Below the pieces are notes generated by a model. It was not told the DNA's origin. It ran no database searches and was given only the letters and a program-made list of their open reading frames with translations. The position numbers were made by a program, and so were the translations under genes. A stretch of DNA of 64,000 bases from assembly GCF_017916325.1 (NCBI RefSeq), contig NC_090159.1:7501-71500 (forward strand), read 5' to 3'. Below, one piece after another: positions 48,806 through 60,000 of this stretch (position 1 is the stretch's first letter; every line of letters begins with the position of its first letter). Source of the stretch: Leishmania martiniquensis. Taxonomy: Eukaryota > Euglenozoa > Kinetoplastea > Trypanosomatida > Trypanosomatidae.

Positions 48806-50434
48806 ATGGAGAGCGCCTCTGGCAAGCTATTGCGGGAGCCCTTCCAGTGTTGCCTCAAGCGAGAGCGCTCTAGCTCCTACTCGACCGACAGAGGTAGCCG
48901 GACTTCTCCGCATCTTCAGCAGCATCGGCGGCGGCCGACGGCGTCTTCACAAGGCAACACCGCTTCAGACCGCAGTGGCGAAGACGGCCAGCATGCTCGG
49001 CGGCATGCGGAGCCAGAGCTCTTTGAGCTTTGCCCCCTTGGTGGGCTCGCCAGCCTGTGCGTACGCGCAACGCGCTTCGGTGTAGAGGGTCTTCGCATTG
49101 GGCGGGATCCTGGCTGCTGCGATATGGTGCTCCCATTCAGCGCGGTGTCACGGCTTCACTGCGTGCTCTCTGTCATCGGCGATGATGTCTTCGTGCATGA
49201 CAACAGCTTCAACGGAACGTTCATCAACGGCCGCCGCGTGGGTCGCGGCCGATGCTCGGCTTTGAATCCGCGCGACACCCTCTCCTTCCTGAACCCCACG
49301 CTGGAGGATGCAAGCCGCTGCGTCTTTGAGTTTACGCCGCTACCGGGGCTCTCATCATCGGCCTTCAGAACCGTGGAGGGGCTACACCGGTACGAGCTGG
49401 GGCCGGTTCTTGGCCAAGGGAGCTTGGCGGCGGTACGCCTTGGCGTAGACCGGCAGACAGGGGAAGCGGTTGCTATCAAACTAATTGAGCGGATGCGCTT
49501 CTGTTCCGAGGAGGCTGCAGCCTCACTGCACACGGAGATCGAAATGATGCGCAGCATGGACCATCCACACATCGTTCGGGTTTTGGATGCATTTGAAGGC
49601 AGCGGCTGTGTAGCATTGGTCATGGAGTACGTCCGTGGCGGCGACCTGTTCGACTACATTGTCGGGCGCGGACGCAACCCCTTCACCGAAGCTGAAGCGC
49701 GTCACCTCTTTGGGCAGCTGCTGGAGGCCGTTTTGTACATTCACAGTCGCAGCATCGTTCACTGCGACCTCAAGCCGGAGAACGTCCTCGTAGACGTCGT
49801 GAGGCGAGGGGCTGAGGGTGACGTCGGCGGGAGCTTCGACACAAGGGCATCTGTAAGGAGTCCGGCGGTACCGGCGCTGCAGACGGACGGCAACGCCGCG
49901 CTCTCCGTCGTGGATGATCACCAGGCGGAGGCGAAGGCGCGATCGCCATACGACGTGCGACTGAAGCTGACAGACTTTGGGAGTGCAAGGTACGAAGGCG
50001 GCAGCGCAGTTGGGGGCAAGCTAGAGACCACCGGTGCTGGTACTCCGGTCTACGCTGCACCAGAGCTCGCGCTCTTTCCGATGGACGACGCACCACCGCG
50101 GGAGATTACTGCGGCGGCGGATGTGTGGTCTCTGGGAGTGCTTCTGTACATTCTTTGCTCTGGCACCGTACCCAAGCACCCTCGGGGCGACGCCGGTGTC
50201 GCTTTCAACCGGTCTATGGTGCATCTCTCCGCGGCCTGCAAAGATCTCATTTCGTGCATGATGAGAACGGAGGCAGCGCAGCGTTCCTCCCTCGCCGAGG
50301 TCTGCCACCACCCCTGGCTCGACGGCATTCCTATCAGCGGAGCACCGGCAGGAGGCACATTGGACAACGAAGACGTCTTGTCTGCAACAACGAATCTGCC
50401 CTCGCAGCTCCCGCAGGCTCTGAAGCCCGTGTAG
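48806..50434 (+). CDS. FHA-domain serine/threonine protein kinase (CHK2/Rad53-like)
   Basis: The protein has 542 aa. A disordered N-terminus (1-70) precedes an FHA domain (about 75-180) with the phosphothreonine-binding residues LRIGRDP, SRLHCVL and NSFNGTFING. The kinase domain spans about 195-515: glycine loop LGQGSLAAV, VAIKLIE lysine, MEYVRGGDLFDYI hinge, catalytic loop HCDLKPEN (about 318-325), DFGSARYEGG, AGTPVYAAPEL, DVWSLGVLLYILCSG and a C-terminal HPWLDG. HCD instead of HRD is a conservative change that usually keeps activity. About 60 residues separate the catalytic loop from DFG (normally about 15-20), a low-complexity insert. FHA plus CaMK-type kinase is the architecture of DNA-damage checkpoint kinases; that role in this organism is inferred. 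Confidence 0.92.
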   Translation: MESASGKLLREPFQCCLKRERSSSYSTDRGSRTSPHLQQHRRRPTASSQGNTASDRSGEDGQHARRHAEPELFELCPLGGLASLCVRATRFGVEGLRIGRDPGCCDMVLPFSAVSRLHCVLSVIGDDVFVHDNSFNGTFINGRRVGRGRCSALNPRDTLSFLNPTLEDASRCVFEFTPLPGLSSSAFRTVEGLHRYELGPVLGQGSLAAVRLGVDRQTGEAVAIKLIERMRFCSEEAAASLHTEIEMMRSMDHPHIVRVLDAFEGSGCVALVMEYVRGGDLFDYIVGRGRNPFTEAEARHLFGQLLEAVLYIHSRSIVHCDLKPENVLVDVVRRGAEGDVGGSFDTRASVRSPAVPALQTDGNAALSVVDDHQAEAKARSPYDVRLKLTDFGSARYEGGSAVGGKLETTGAGTPVYAAPELALFPMDDAPPREITAAADVWSLGVLLYILCSGTVPKHPRGDAGVAFNRSMVHLSAACKDLISCMMRTEAAQRSSLAEVCHHPWLDGIPISGAPAGGTLDNEDVLSATTNLPSQLPQALKPV

Positions 50435-51390
50435 GGGTGAGACGGGGTAATATTCTAGCTCTTTCTGCGTGTGCGCTGCAGCGGGGGGGGAGGTGCGGCG
50501 GCTCGAACGTTGCAGTTGGCGCGAGGTTGTGTGCCGCGTTCTATCGCTCCGCTGGTGCCATTGTCGCTGCGTGCTCGTTTGCACGTACATGCATGTGCGA
50601 ACGTTGCTTTTTTTTTTGCTGGCAGGGCAACGGAATCCGACGTGGCCTTCAGGCCAAAGGAGGGGCGGCATCTCCTAGGCGAGCGCCCAACGCTCCTCTA
50701 TTTTGTGTACGCAGGCCATATTGGCGACTGTGCGAGAAAGTGAGTTGAAAGAGGCGTGTGCGCACGTGTCCCTGCAGGGCCCCCCTCCGGCTAGTGCCAA
50801 CGTCACGGCGACGTTTCGTACTGTTTCGCGGCCAAATCGACCAAGGAGGGGACATATTGTTCTTAAGAGGCTTAGCTATGTGCGTAATGGACATGCAGCC
50901 AGTGAAGGTGCCACCAGGTTGCAGTCTCTTCACTACCACTATGGCCTCGACCATTGACCTGACGCGCAGAGGGGATGATGAGTTCCTCAGTAAGGCGTCC
51001 GGCCAACACATTCTATGGAGCGTGTTCGTCCGTGAAACAACTGCCGCTGCGGCATCATAGCAAGCGGGTGCCCTCTCTGTGTGCTGCTGAAGCGTCGCAC
51101 GTGCGGTTTTGCTGATGTGACGTGCGCTCATTTTCCTCTGCATCGCTTCTTCCTCCTCCGCCGTTTCTTCTCGTCTTCGAATGCCCGCTGCCCCCTCCCT
51201 TTGCCGCTTGCACGCTGTTGTTCAGCTGCTGAGGAGTCGTGCGCGTACGTCCAACGCCCAACGACCTCTCACTTCCATTTTTCGCACGCTGGCACCGCGC
51301 ATCATTTCCCCCCCTAGCGCTGCCTCGTTGCAGCCGCTGCGCTCAGCTCACGCATAGCGGCGGTGAGGGGGACGACGATTATCGCTCACG
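50435..51390. other. intergenic spacer
   Basis: About 0.95 kb with no supported gene. There is a T11 run at about 50608-50618 and pyrimidine-rich sequence at 51128-51210 before the next ATG. Confidence 0.45.
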
Positions 51391-52791
51391 ATGGAGTCCG
51401 GCACCGATGTCGTATGCACCGGCGAAATGTCGCCACAGGTCGGCGTGGCGCCGCAGACGGTTCCCGCTTCATCGGCTGAGGAAGCGACGCCCTATCAAGA
51501 GACAGCGCGCTTCTGCACGTGGCGCAAGCATGCACGGAACTTGTATCAGCATCTGTTTCACATAGACCTGGTCTGGGAGAGTCCCGTGGCGCAGTTAATG
51601 CCGTACGTGACGACCAAGGGCGGCCTCACGACACACACCATACTAAGTGGCACACGCACAGGCGGACAGGAGCAGAGCTACATACAGCTCTTGTCTGCAA
51701 CAGTGCCGCAGAACACGCAGGCCCTGGACGGCTCCGACGCTGTCTACAGCGAGGCCACTGGTGAAGTTGGCGGGTACGGTATGGCGCCGCACGCTTGCGG
51801 CCTCACCATCGAGCGGCGCATTCTTCACGATGGGGATGTGCTGGCCGCACGCTACGCGCCAGCTAATCCTCTGCTTATCGCATCCTCCTCTCACAATGGT
51901 AATCTGTACGTGTTTGACTGGTCGCGAGTCCCGCTGGGGCGCTTTCCCAATGAGCCCCCGCGTCCTCGCGCGCCACTGCCGCCAAACGAGCTCAGTAACG
52001 ACGCGACGGAGGAGGAGCGGGTCCAGTATCAGAAGCGGATGCGTGCCCTGAATGCTGTGGCGATGGAGCAGGACCGATGGGACCGTCGCACTGGTGAGGG
52101 GCAGCACCTGCTTACGCTGAAGGGCAACAAGGGTGCCTCGGAGAACTTGGACTGGAGCACAAGTGCAGACGGTGTAGTGGCATCTGGCTCCACAGGGCAA
52201 ATCTGCGTGTGGCGCGTCGCGAACTTGTCGAAGGAGGACAGCCGCCAGGTAGATCCGTTTGCGATCTTCTCGCTTGAGGATGAGGAGGCACGCGTGACGC
52301 ACGTCAACTTCTCCTGGTCATCGCCGGACAACTTTGTGGCGGCAACCTCCACTGGTGCTGTTTACTTCAACGATGTGCGCACGAAGCGCATGACGGAAAT
52401 ATTTTCCATCGAAAACGCCGCCTCCTCTCTCGCACTCTGTCCACTTGACGGGGACGCGCTGCTAGTTGGCGACGCGATAGGCAACGTCCTTTTCTTTGAC
52501 ATGCGCCAGAGCAGCAAAGTGGTGCAGGTGGAGCGACCGCATGATGGTGAGGTGGCTACCGTTGAGTGGTGCCCACACTCGCGGCACCTCTTCGCCACCG
52601 GTGGTCATGACGGCGTTGTCTGCATCTTCAATCGTACTCGGAGCAAGACGCTCTTCAAGCATTGGGGCCACACAGATGTGATCATGGACCTGGGGTGGAG
52701 CTGGCAGGAGGATGGCGCAGGGCAACTCGTTTCCGCAGACAGCAACGCCATCATGCTGTGGAGACCGCGAGACGTCTTCTACTGCGCTTGA
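51391..52791 (+). CDS. RBBP4/p48-type histone-binding WD40 protein
   Basis: The protein has 466 aa. An N-terminal helix WRKHARNLYQHLFHIDLVWESPVAQLMPYV (quoted in part; about residues 45-75) is the diagnostic histone-H4-binding helix plus the first blade of the RbAp46/48 (CAF-1 p48, MSI1) family, where it reads W-x-x-N-x-P-x-LYD-x-W-P-S. A seven-bladed propeller follows (DVLAARYAPANPLLIASSS, NLDWSTSADGVVASGSTGQI, VTHVNFSWSSPDNFVAATS, VATVEWCPHSRHLFATGGHD, VIMDLGWSWQEDGAGQLVSA). An acidic/charged loop at about 190-235 interrupts blades as in the family. Such proteins are shared by chromatin assembly, deacetylase and remodelling complexes. It could also be a Rrb1/GRWD-type ribosome chaperone, but the N-terminal helix favours p48. 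Confidence 0.83.
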   Translation: MESGTDVVCTGEMSPQVGVAPQTVPASSAEEATPYQETARFCTWRKHARNLYQHLFHIDLVWESPVAQLMPYVTTKGGLTTHTILSGTRTGGQEQSYIQLLSATVPQNTQALDGSDAVYSEATGEVGGYGMAPHACGLTIERRILHDGDVLAARYAPANPLLIASSSHNGNLYVFDWSRVPLGRFPNEPPRPRAPLPPNELSNDATEEERVQYQKRMRALNAVAMEQDRWDRRTGEGQHLLTLKGNKGASENLDWSTSADGVVASGSTGQICVWRVANLSKEDSRQVDPFAIFSLEDEEARVTHVNFSWSSPDNFVAATSTGAVYFNDVRTKRMTEIFSIENAASSLALCPLDGDALLVGDAIGNVLFFDMRQSSKVVQVERPHDGEVATVEWCPHSRHLFATGGHDGVVCIFNRTRSKTLFKHWGHTDVIMDLGWSWQEDGAGQLVSADSNAIMLWRPRDVFYCA

Positions 52792-53837
52792 TGTGCGTCG
52801 TGCAACAGAGGTGCTCGAACTGAGCAAAGCTGCATGCGGCCGTCTGTATGGGACTCATCGTCGGTCGACACCGCCGAGGGTACAGGCCTTCTGCTGTTTG
52901 TGTCTTGCCTGTGGGTCTTCATGGACGAAGGCTCTACCGCGGTGGAAACAGCTTCCCGGCTCCTCCTCCTCCTCGCTCCGGCGCTCTTGCTGATCTGTTC
53001 ACGGCCGCGGCGAGGTGTGTGCTGGAACAGGACGTTGACCGAAGTGCATCGGATCAGCTCTGCTTTCCTCCTGGCCTGTGCATGCCCTCTTCAGTTGGGA
53101 TTGCAAGGCTCTTTGTGTCCGTCCTCGGCGCGTTGTGGGTGCGGAAAGGGACTTCCTGCCTATGCAGGAAGCTTCCGCCCGCGCGCGAGAGAGAGTGCTG
53201 TAGAACACATGGAACCTAGTTGTGTAAAAGCGCGATGAGGAACGCTCCGCATGTACTGGGCGGCGGGCGGATGCTTAGATGCGTATATGCCATCCAGCAG
53301 ATGCCTAGAGACGCTCGATGGCGTGAAAGAACAAGCAGAGGAATAGTGTGGGATGGACGCCACTGCGAGCGCATCCTCTCTCCGCCCTCCCCTGTTGTAG
53401 GGACCACACATGCCTTCAGTGTCGGACCTCTCTGGCAGACGCCGCAAGGCGCCGCTTCTGGTGCCCAGTGCTTTCGTCTCGCGACCTTTTTGGCTGACCA
53501 TATGATGCCCCTCCTGTTGAACTGTTCTCCCCTCTTCGGCAACACATCAATATGCCATATCATCACGGCTGAGGGTCGCCCGCTACAGCACAGTCGGCCG
53601 CGCTGTTGTGTGTGTGTGTGTGTGCGTCGGTGTGTGTCCTGCCTCCTGGCCCCCCCCCAAACGCATACACAGCGCACTCCCGAAGTCCTCACCTTTCACC
53701 TCTGCGTGCCTTTTCTGTGACCTTCTGTCACTGCCCTTGCCTTGCTTTCCTCGACGTCGCGTGCGCACCTGCCACCAGGCCCTCCTCCGCGGCAATCGTG
53801 CACCTCACTGCATCGCAACGCGTGCGAAGCAGCACTC
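52792..53837. other. intergenic spacer
   Basis: About 1 kb with no supported gene. It contains a long hairpin at 53141-53178, a (TG)n at 53607-53624 and a pyrimidine tract at about 53690-53770 with AG near 53778, the probable acceptor for the helicase mRNA. Confidence 0.5.
53141..53178 (+). other. 14-bp imperfect stem-loop in 3' region of p48-like gene
   Basis: Outer arms GCGGAA/TTCCGC and inner arms CTTCCTGC/GCAGGAAG enclose a CTAT loop, separated by an internal AGGGA/C bulge. It lies about 350 bp after the stop codon, so it would be a structured 3'-UTR element if transcribed into the mature mRNA. Confidence 0.7.
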
Positions 53838-55640
53838 ATGTCTGGAGTGGAAGTGCAGGCAGAGTGGTCAGAGCTGCCGCTCGACACCCGGGTGCTCGAG
53901 GCGCTGAGGGACATGGCGTGGAGGAAGCCGACCCCCGTCCAAAGTGCGTGTGTGCCGCTCGCCCTCAAAGGCAAAGACATTTCAATCCAATCCCGCACCG
54001 GCTCTGGTAAGACCGGCGCCTTCGTCGTTCCCGCCGTGCAGCGCCTCATCACGGAGCGGGAGCAGCGAGGTGATCCCCGTGCACTGCCCAAACCGCGTGT
54101 CCTCATTCTGGTTCCGTCGGTTGAGCTGTGTGAGCAGACGGCGGAGGCAGCGGCGGAGATAGCGAAGTACGTACAGCCCCGGCTGATCATCGACAACCTG
54201 ACTAGTGGTGGCGGCGTGACAGCCAGCCGTATTCAGTCTGCCCACATCGTCATCTCTACCGCGGCACTTCTCGCTAAGGGGTGCAGCCAGGGCACCGTGA
54301 CGGCCGACACCCTTCAGCATGTGCGCTTTTTCGTGCTCGACGAGGCCGACGTGGTGGCCTCGATGGCCGAGCGATCACTGCGAACGGTGCAGTCGCTGCT
54401 GCCACAGAACATGCAGGTCGTTTTAGCCTCCGCCACCCTAACAAAAGGCGTCGCTTCCGTCAAAGGCCAGCTGCTGCGGCACCCGGTCAACGTGGTGCTG
54501 ACGTCGGAGGTTGTGGAGGAGGCAGTGCCTGAGGTGGACGGAAAGGAGGGCACGGTGGTCGAGTCCCACGTGACGGTGCGGGACCCGCTGAAGAAGACAC
54601 TGCACCAGTACTACTTGGTGGCCACAGACGAGTGCCACAGTCACACACTTCTCTTCGGTCTGTACCGCATGGCCCTCATCACCGGCAAGACGCTCATTTT
54701 CGTGAGCGACGACGAGCAAACGTATCGCTTGCAGAATTTCCTCGAGCAGCTGGGGGTCGCCACGCTTGCCTATGACGCGAACCTCCCCATCAACGTCCGC
54801 CTCGACACTCTGCGCCGCTTTCAAAGCGGTACGGTGTCCACACTCGTGTGCACCGATGGCACTCTTGAAAGCGCAATGCAGCTGCAACTGTCTCTGGAAG
54901 AGTCGCCACAAGGCGAAAAGGGCTCGGCTGGTCAGCCAGTGCCGTCGTCATCGCGGCGTCGGCGTAGGTCAGCTTCGGTGGGCGGTCGCGTGAATGACGA
55001 GGCGCCATCGGCTCTGCACCGCGGTATCGACTTTGCGCACGTGCGCAACGTTGTGCTCTTCGACGGCGTGGAGGCGACGGACCCAATCGCACTCTCTCGG
55101 TACGTTCACCGCATCGGCCGCGCCGGTCGCGCCGGGGAGGAGGGCGTGTCCATCGCAATCTTCACGTTGCCGCAGGCCCGCAAGTACCTTCGCCCCCTGC
55201 AGGAGTACTGCAGACAGCGCGGCGACGCCATTCAGCCCTTTCGGCAGATGCAGCGGGCTGAGGTGGCGAAGCTGCAGTACCGCGTGGACAGCGTGCTGAG
55301 CAACATCACGCGCACCTCGACGCGCAAGATGCGCGTTGCCTCCGTCGCTGCGGAGCTGAGCCGAAGCTCATATCTCGCGAACCACCTGTCACCGAAGGAC
55401 ACGGATGCCCTGCAACGAGTGATGCGGCGGTCCTCGAAGAGAATCAAGGTGGAGCGCAACATCCTTGAGCTACCCGAATACATGAACTTGTCGGCCGCAG
55501 ACGACGTGGCCGCCTACCGAAAGCGTGTGAGAGCAGATCAGACGCAGTCGAGCCGTTTGCGCAACGCTACGCGCAAGGCCACCGCAGATCCGCTGAAGGC
55601 GGTAGTGTCCAAGCTGCGTTCCTCCAAGCGCAGCACATAA
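53838..55640 (+). CDS. DEAD-box ATP-dependent RNA helicase, Dbp9/DDX56 type
   Basis: The protein has 600 aa from MSGVEVQAEWSELPL; the frame is open upstream without need. Helicase motifs in order: Q motif region KPTPVQSACVPLAL, Walker A SRTGSGKTG (about 52-60), LVPSVEL (Ia), DEAD at about 168-171 (VLDEADVVASM), SATL (about 198), the second RecA domain LIFVSDDEQTYRL (IV), and the VI motif HRIGRAGRAG (about 424). A low-complexity Ser/Arg insert (about 355-385) splits motif V from the preceding strand, as in Dbp9/DDX56. The C-terminal extension is basic (Lys/Arg). Family role: 60S ribosomal subunit assembly in the nucleolus. Family confidence is high, orthology good. Confidence 0.88.
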   Translation: MSGVEVQAEWSELPLDTRVLEALRDMAWRKPTPVQSACVPLALKGKDISIQSRTGSGKTGAFVVPAVQRLITEREQRGDPRALPKPRVLILVPSVELCEQTAEAAAEIAKYVQPRLIIDNLTSGGGVTASRIQSAHIVISTAALLAKGCSQGTVTADTLQHVRFFVLDEADVVASMAERSLRTVQSLLPQNMQVVLASATLTKGVASVKGQLLRHPVNVVLTSEVVEEAVPEVDGKEGTVVESHVTVRDPLKKTLHQYYLVATDECHSHTLLFGLYRMALITGKTLIFVSDDEQTYRLQNFLEQLGVATLAYDANLPINVRLDTLRRFQSGTVSTLVCTDGTLESAMQLQLSLEESPQGEKGSAGQPVPSSSRRRRRSASVGGRVNDEAPSALHRGIDFAHVRNVVLFDGVEATDPIALSRYVHRIGRAGRAGEEGVSIAIFTLPQARKYLRPLQEYCRQRGDAIQPFRQMQRAEVAKLQYRVDSVLSNITRTSTRKMRVASVAAELSRSSYLANHLSPKDTDALQRVMRRSSKRIKVERNILELPEYMNLSAADDVAAYRKRVRADQTQSSRLRNATRKATADPLKAVVSKLRSSKRST

Positions 55641-57078
55641 TGGGGCAGTGGAAAAGTACGTTAAGGTAGGTAAAAGCTGCAGCGGGCCGTTGGCATGCGT
55701 TGAGGAGTGCGTTGGCAACTGAGACGAGATGCGTTGTGTGCGTCTGCGCGCGAGAGATGGGCTATGCGCACATCGATTGATTGCACAGATCGCAGCGGGC
55801 CGTTTGTTGGGTAGTGAGTCTGCCGCGTTTTATATGCATCCTCTAAGGAAAGCTGTGATTGTGAGAAGAGTGCTGTGTTCAGAGCATGTGAAGCCGTGCC
55901 CTCTCGCTCACTCCCATGACGCTTTTTGTTTGCACGCTCGCACCATGGCAGCGTCTCCTGGGCCCTTCTTACCCCTTCCAGCTAATTCCTGCGCCAGCAC
56001 GCATGTATGTGTGCTGCTGCCGCCCTCGTTGTTCGATTAAGTGACGCGCTATGCCGTCGAATTTCGTTTTGTCAATACCATTCACCCACTCGCCGCCACA
56101 TCCCGCTGGCTGTGTGCATTGTGGGGCCCATGGCAGCTCACAAGCACAGAAAGGTGCTATGGCGAGCGGCTTCCTTCATGTTGCTCTCGCCCACGCTCCA
56201 GAGATGTTTCTGGAGGTCAGGCACCGCACCGCACACTGTGAATGCCGAATTTCCCAGCGGGCATTGAGGTTATACTGACCGGTTGCAGCTGCTTGACGCC
56301 TACAGTACGTTTCCCGGGCCCCTGCATCGCCCCTCGCCGCCTTTCTGCTGCGGATGCCACTCGGCGACTTCTGTCGCACCTTCTGCGTCTCTCCTCTGCC
56401 ATACTCGCTCGGTCGCCTATCGGCTGTTTTGTTGGGTACCGGTGCGTACACGCAAAAACGTGAGCACACGCCAACGCACGCCAGCGCTCCGGCTGGACCG
56501 ATTCCTCTCTCTCTCACTTTCTTTCTCTCTCTGTAGCGGCCCCACCGTGGACAAAGGGGGGGGCGCATTATATGAGTGGCTGCTCAACGCTGCTTCTTGT
56601 ATGGGTGTCATGCGTGTACAAGCACATTTAACAGCCTACATTGGCCGTTAGAGATCTGGGAACAGGCCAGCTTGAGCGGAGGTTGACACCTATCCGTGTG
56701 CGCACGCTCGTGCAGCGGAGGTATTGCGATCCGATCACTCCTTCGCGTGCTCGGGCACGCAGCGGAGCGAAAAGGCTTCCGCGAGACCGCAGCGAAGCGC
56801 TTTGTCGCTGCGCTGCCGCACGGAGGCGTGTGTGTTTCCTCTCGGTGGCAGAAGGCGTGCGCAGTGAGCGGGATTGGCTAAGACTCTTCAAGAGCTCGTG
56901 TCACGGACCTCGAAGAGCGCCACTTGGGCTCGACCCATCACATCTGCTGCCGTGTGCTCCCTTTTCTTGCCCTTCCTGCAATCACTCACCTGCACACACA
57001 TTTCTCAACGTGCGTGCAGTTGCCTTTGCTGCACATCACCTATCCCTTTTTCCCCTTTCTGCTTTGTGCGCGGCATCA
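55641..57078. other. intergenic spacer
   Basis: About 1.4 kb with no supported gene. There is a CT-rich run at 56505-56535 and strong pyrimidine tracts at about 56955-57062 leading into the giant gene. Confidence 0.45.
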
Positions 57079-60000
57079 ATGACGACGGATGCGTCGCCAG
57101 TGAACCCTTACTTGCTGTTCAGTCGGGCCGACGAGTTCAGCACGGATGCCAAGATTGACTATGCGCTCCGTCACTACAACCTCTATGACTTGAAGGGGAA
57201 AGGCCCCGCATCCGCGCCGACGTCGCTGAGCACCGAGCTTGAGCGACGGATGCTCGTTCGAACGCTCGAGGAACTCAAACGTGGCATCTCCCTGGGTGAC
57301 CGACTGCCCCCTGTCACGCCGAGCACAGGTACCACATGGAACACGAACGTGAGCGCCTTCTCGTCACCTGAAGGGGGCGCGTCACCACAGTTCGAAGCCC
57401 CCCCCGACGCCGACGCCTCCACTGTGTTCTTAGACGGCACCGACGACCTCGACGCCCAGCCGTGGGATATCGCTGCGAGCAGCCAGGCGAACTACTGGAA
57501 CTGGCAGACGGAGGTGCTGTACCAGTCCTACCACATCTGGGTCGCGCTCGACTACGGTCGAGGTGTCTTCAGCATAACCCGCAACGGCGTCGTGCTGGTG
57601 GACCGAATACCGGCCATTGTCGCGTCTCTCCTGCAGATGGTCGAGACAACCCTCCACGCTCGCGAGCAGGACTCCCAGCAGGTGCGCAGCTTCGTCGAGG
57701 GCGCCATCGCGGACGAGCAGACTCGATCACGCGTGATGCAGCAAGTGTGGTGCCCCACTGTTTTTGTGAGCGTGGTGCTGCTGAACGTGCCGCAGGAGGT
57801 CGAGAAGGCTGCCCCCTTCTCCCGGCCTGTCCCCTCCGATGCGAGGGCGACCCGCAGCGACGTGCAACGCCATGGGCAGCGGCAGGAGCCGCAGGTCGTC
57901 ATGTACCCCCCCGAGCACCGCCGCTTCACTGCTCTGGAAACCGACGGCGGCGAGCACTCTCGCTGCACAGCTGTGACGGTGTTATTTCATTGTGAAGCGC
58001 GGAGGCTGCTCCACGACGGTAGCTTCATGGACCACCTGCGGGACCTCCTTACCCGCTACGAAAACGTCTACCGAGAGCACAGCACGCCGCAAGAGTGGCC
58101 GCAGTCGTCGTTGAGTGCGTCGCTCGAGTACCTCGTGCGTGCAATGCCCGAGAAAACGGCAGAATGCAACTCGCTTGTCCTAGTTAGCAATGTTGGCGCG
58201 AGGACCTCGCCTGACATCTTCACCTTCTTGGAGAGCACTGTGCGGCGCAAAAATCTCATCATCTCCATCGTGGCGCTGAATCGTGTGCTCATGCTCGACT
58301 CCCCCGAGCTCAGCCCTCTGTCCCGCTTCCTCTCATCTGTCGGCGGCTTTGCTGTGCACGTGGACTACTGGTTGGCGCTAGCGGCACATCGGCTCAACAG
58401 CGAGTGGTGCCACAAGTTCGAGGGGTCTCGGTGCTTGGCGCAGCAGATATTCGTACACCTCATCAAAGGATTTCCGGTCACCATCCCGGGCGCCACGCGG
58501 CGCGACTCGCTGACGGAAAACGTGTGTGATCCGGTGTTTCTCTATGACGGTGACCACGGCCTGCCCGACTTTCTCATTGGGACCACCATGAAGGAGCTGC
58601 TGCGCGCCACGGCAGCGCTGCGGTTCAACCAGGGCTGGTGCGTTCTGATCGACTACCGCGATGAATCTGCCACGTCGCATATGGCAGCGCGGTACGACCA
58701 CGTCTTCCACCGCGGCAGCATCACGCTGCACTACGAGATGAATATCAACCGACCGGCGGTGTATCGGCGACTGCTGGTCTCGGGGACAAAGGCGCTGGTC
58801 GATCACTTCTGCAAAACGCGGTGGGATGACGAGGCAGCGAATGCAGTCGGCGAGGCCAACGGCCACTGGCTCGCTTATCTCTCGCTACTGCGGCTGCAGG
58901 TGAAGTTGTGGATGAAGGCAGAGCAGGCTCTTCTGCAGCTGGTCAACGCAGGTCCGTGCCGAATGCCGTTGAGTGCCATCCCCGATCTCGCCCATCTCTC
59001 TTCTGCAGAGGGCGTGCTAGCGCAGTGGTTTAATGCTGCCACGGTGATCTATGTTGGTGTCTTTTTTCAGTTTGAGCAGCTATCGCCTAGTACGCTGCTG
59101 GGCTACACTCGCGCCCAGGGCACACACGGGGCACCAACGGAGGCTGCTGCACGCGCCTGTATACGTGCAGCGATGTGTCGGCGCCACCAACCGGTCGGCC
59201 GCGAAGACGATCTCACTTTTCTGCGCACTGAAACAGTGAAACCGCATTCATCTCCGACAGGTGCCGCAAGCGCTGCCCACGACGTCTATGCGCTGGTGCA
59301 GTTTTTTCCTCTCTACGAAACGAGTTCTGGCCGGGACTTCGGTCTTGCCGGCGCCTTCGAGTGCCGGGTGAGCTGCGTGCTGTGCGATCGTGCCACGCAG
59401 GATGAGCTTGTTGGCGCAGTACTGGGGGACATTCAGGAGGCGGTGCGAGAGTGCAACAAGGCGACGTCGCGTAAAGACCGGCGCCTGCTGGTGCGCACGT
59501 CGTATCGAACAGAGAACGAGCAGGCGCTGCAGCTGGTGAAAGCGAGCCTTGGCATGCGGCGCCTGCGGCTACTGGCGAGCTACACGGAAGGGGGCGTGCA
59601 GCGCGGCGTGGAGGTGAGTCCCGTCGTTGGCAGGGCCTCCGTGGTGCCGGCCGCACAGAGAGAGAAGGCCGCGCATGCCTCAGATTCTGAGCAGTGCTTC
59701 CGCAACCCGCTGCTGTCCTTCCCGTGGCCACTGCTGAACGCGCTGTGCTTCCGCTGGATTCTCGGCTGCGGTGAGCGTTACCCCTTTCTTGCGGAGGAGA
59801 TCTTCAGCCACGTCGTCTCGCGCCGCCTACACGCGGGATTTGTGCTCCTCGTGTACTATACGTCTTCGCTCAAGGCAGTGCTCGCGAAGTGCGTCGGCAA
59901 TGCTGAGACAAACTCCAACGTCGCCTTATTCGACATACTGGAGGCGATCCCCGCGACAGCGTCGACGCCAGCGGTGCAGATCTCGGTGCGACGTCTTGTG

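Noticed and set aside
57552..57968. Minus-strand frames and many others opposite the giant gene
   Set aside because: Shadows of a strongly biased GC3 coding strand; the + frame is open for the full length.
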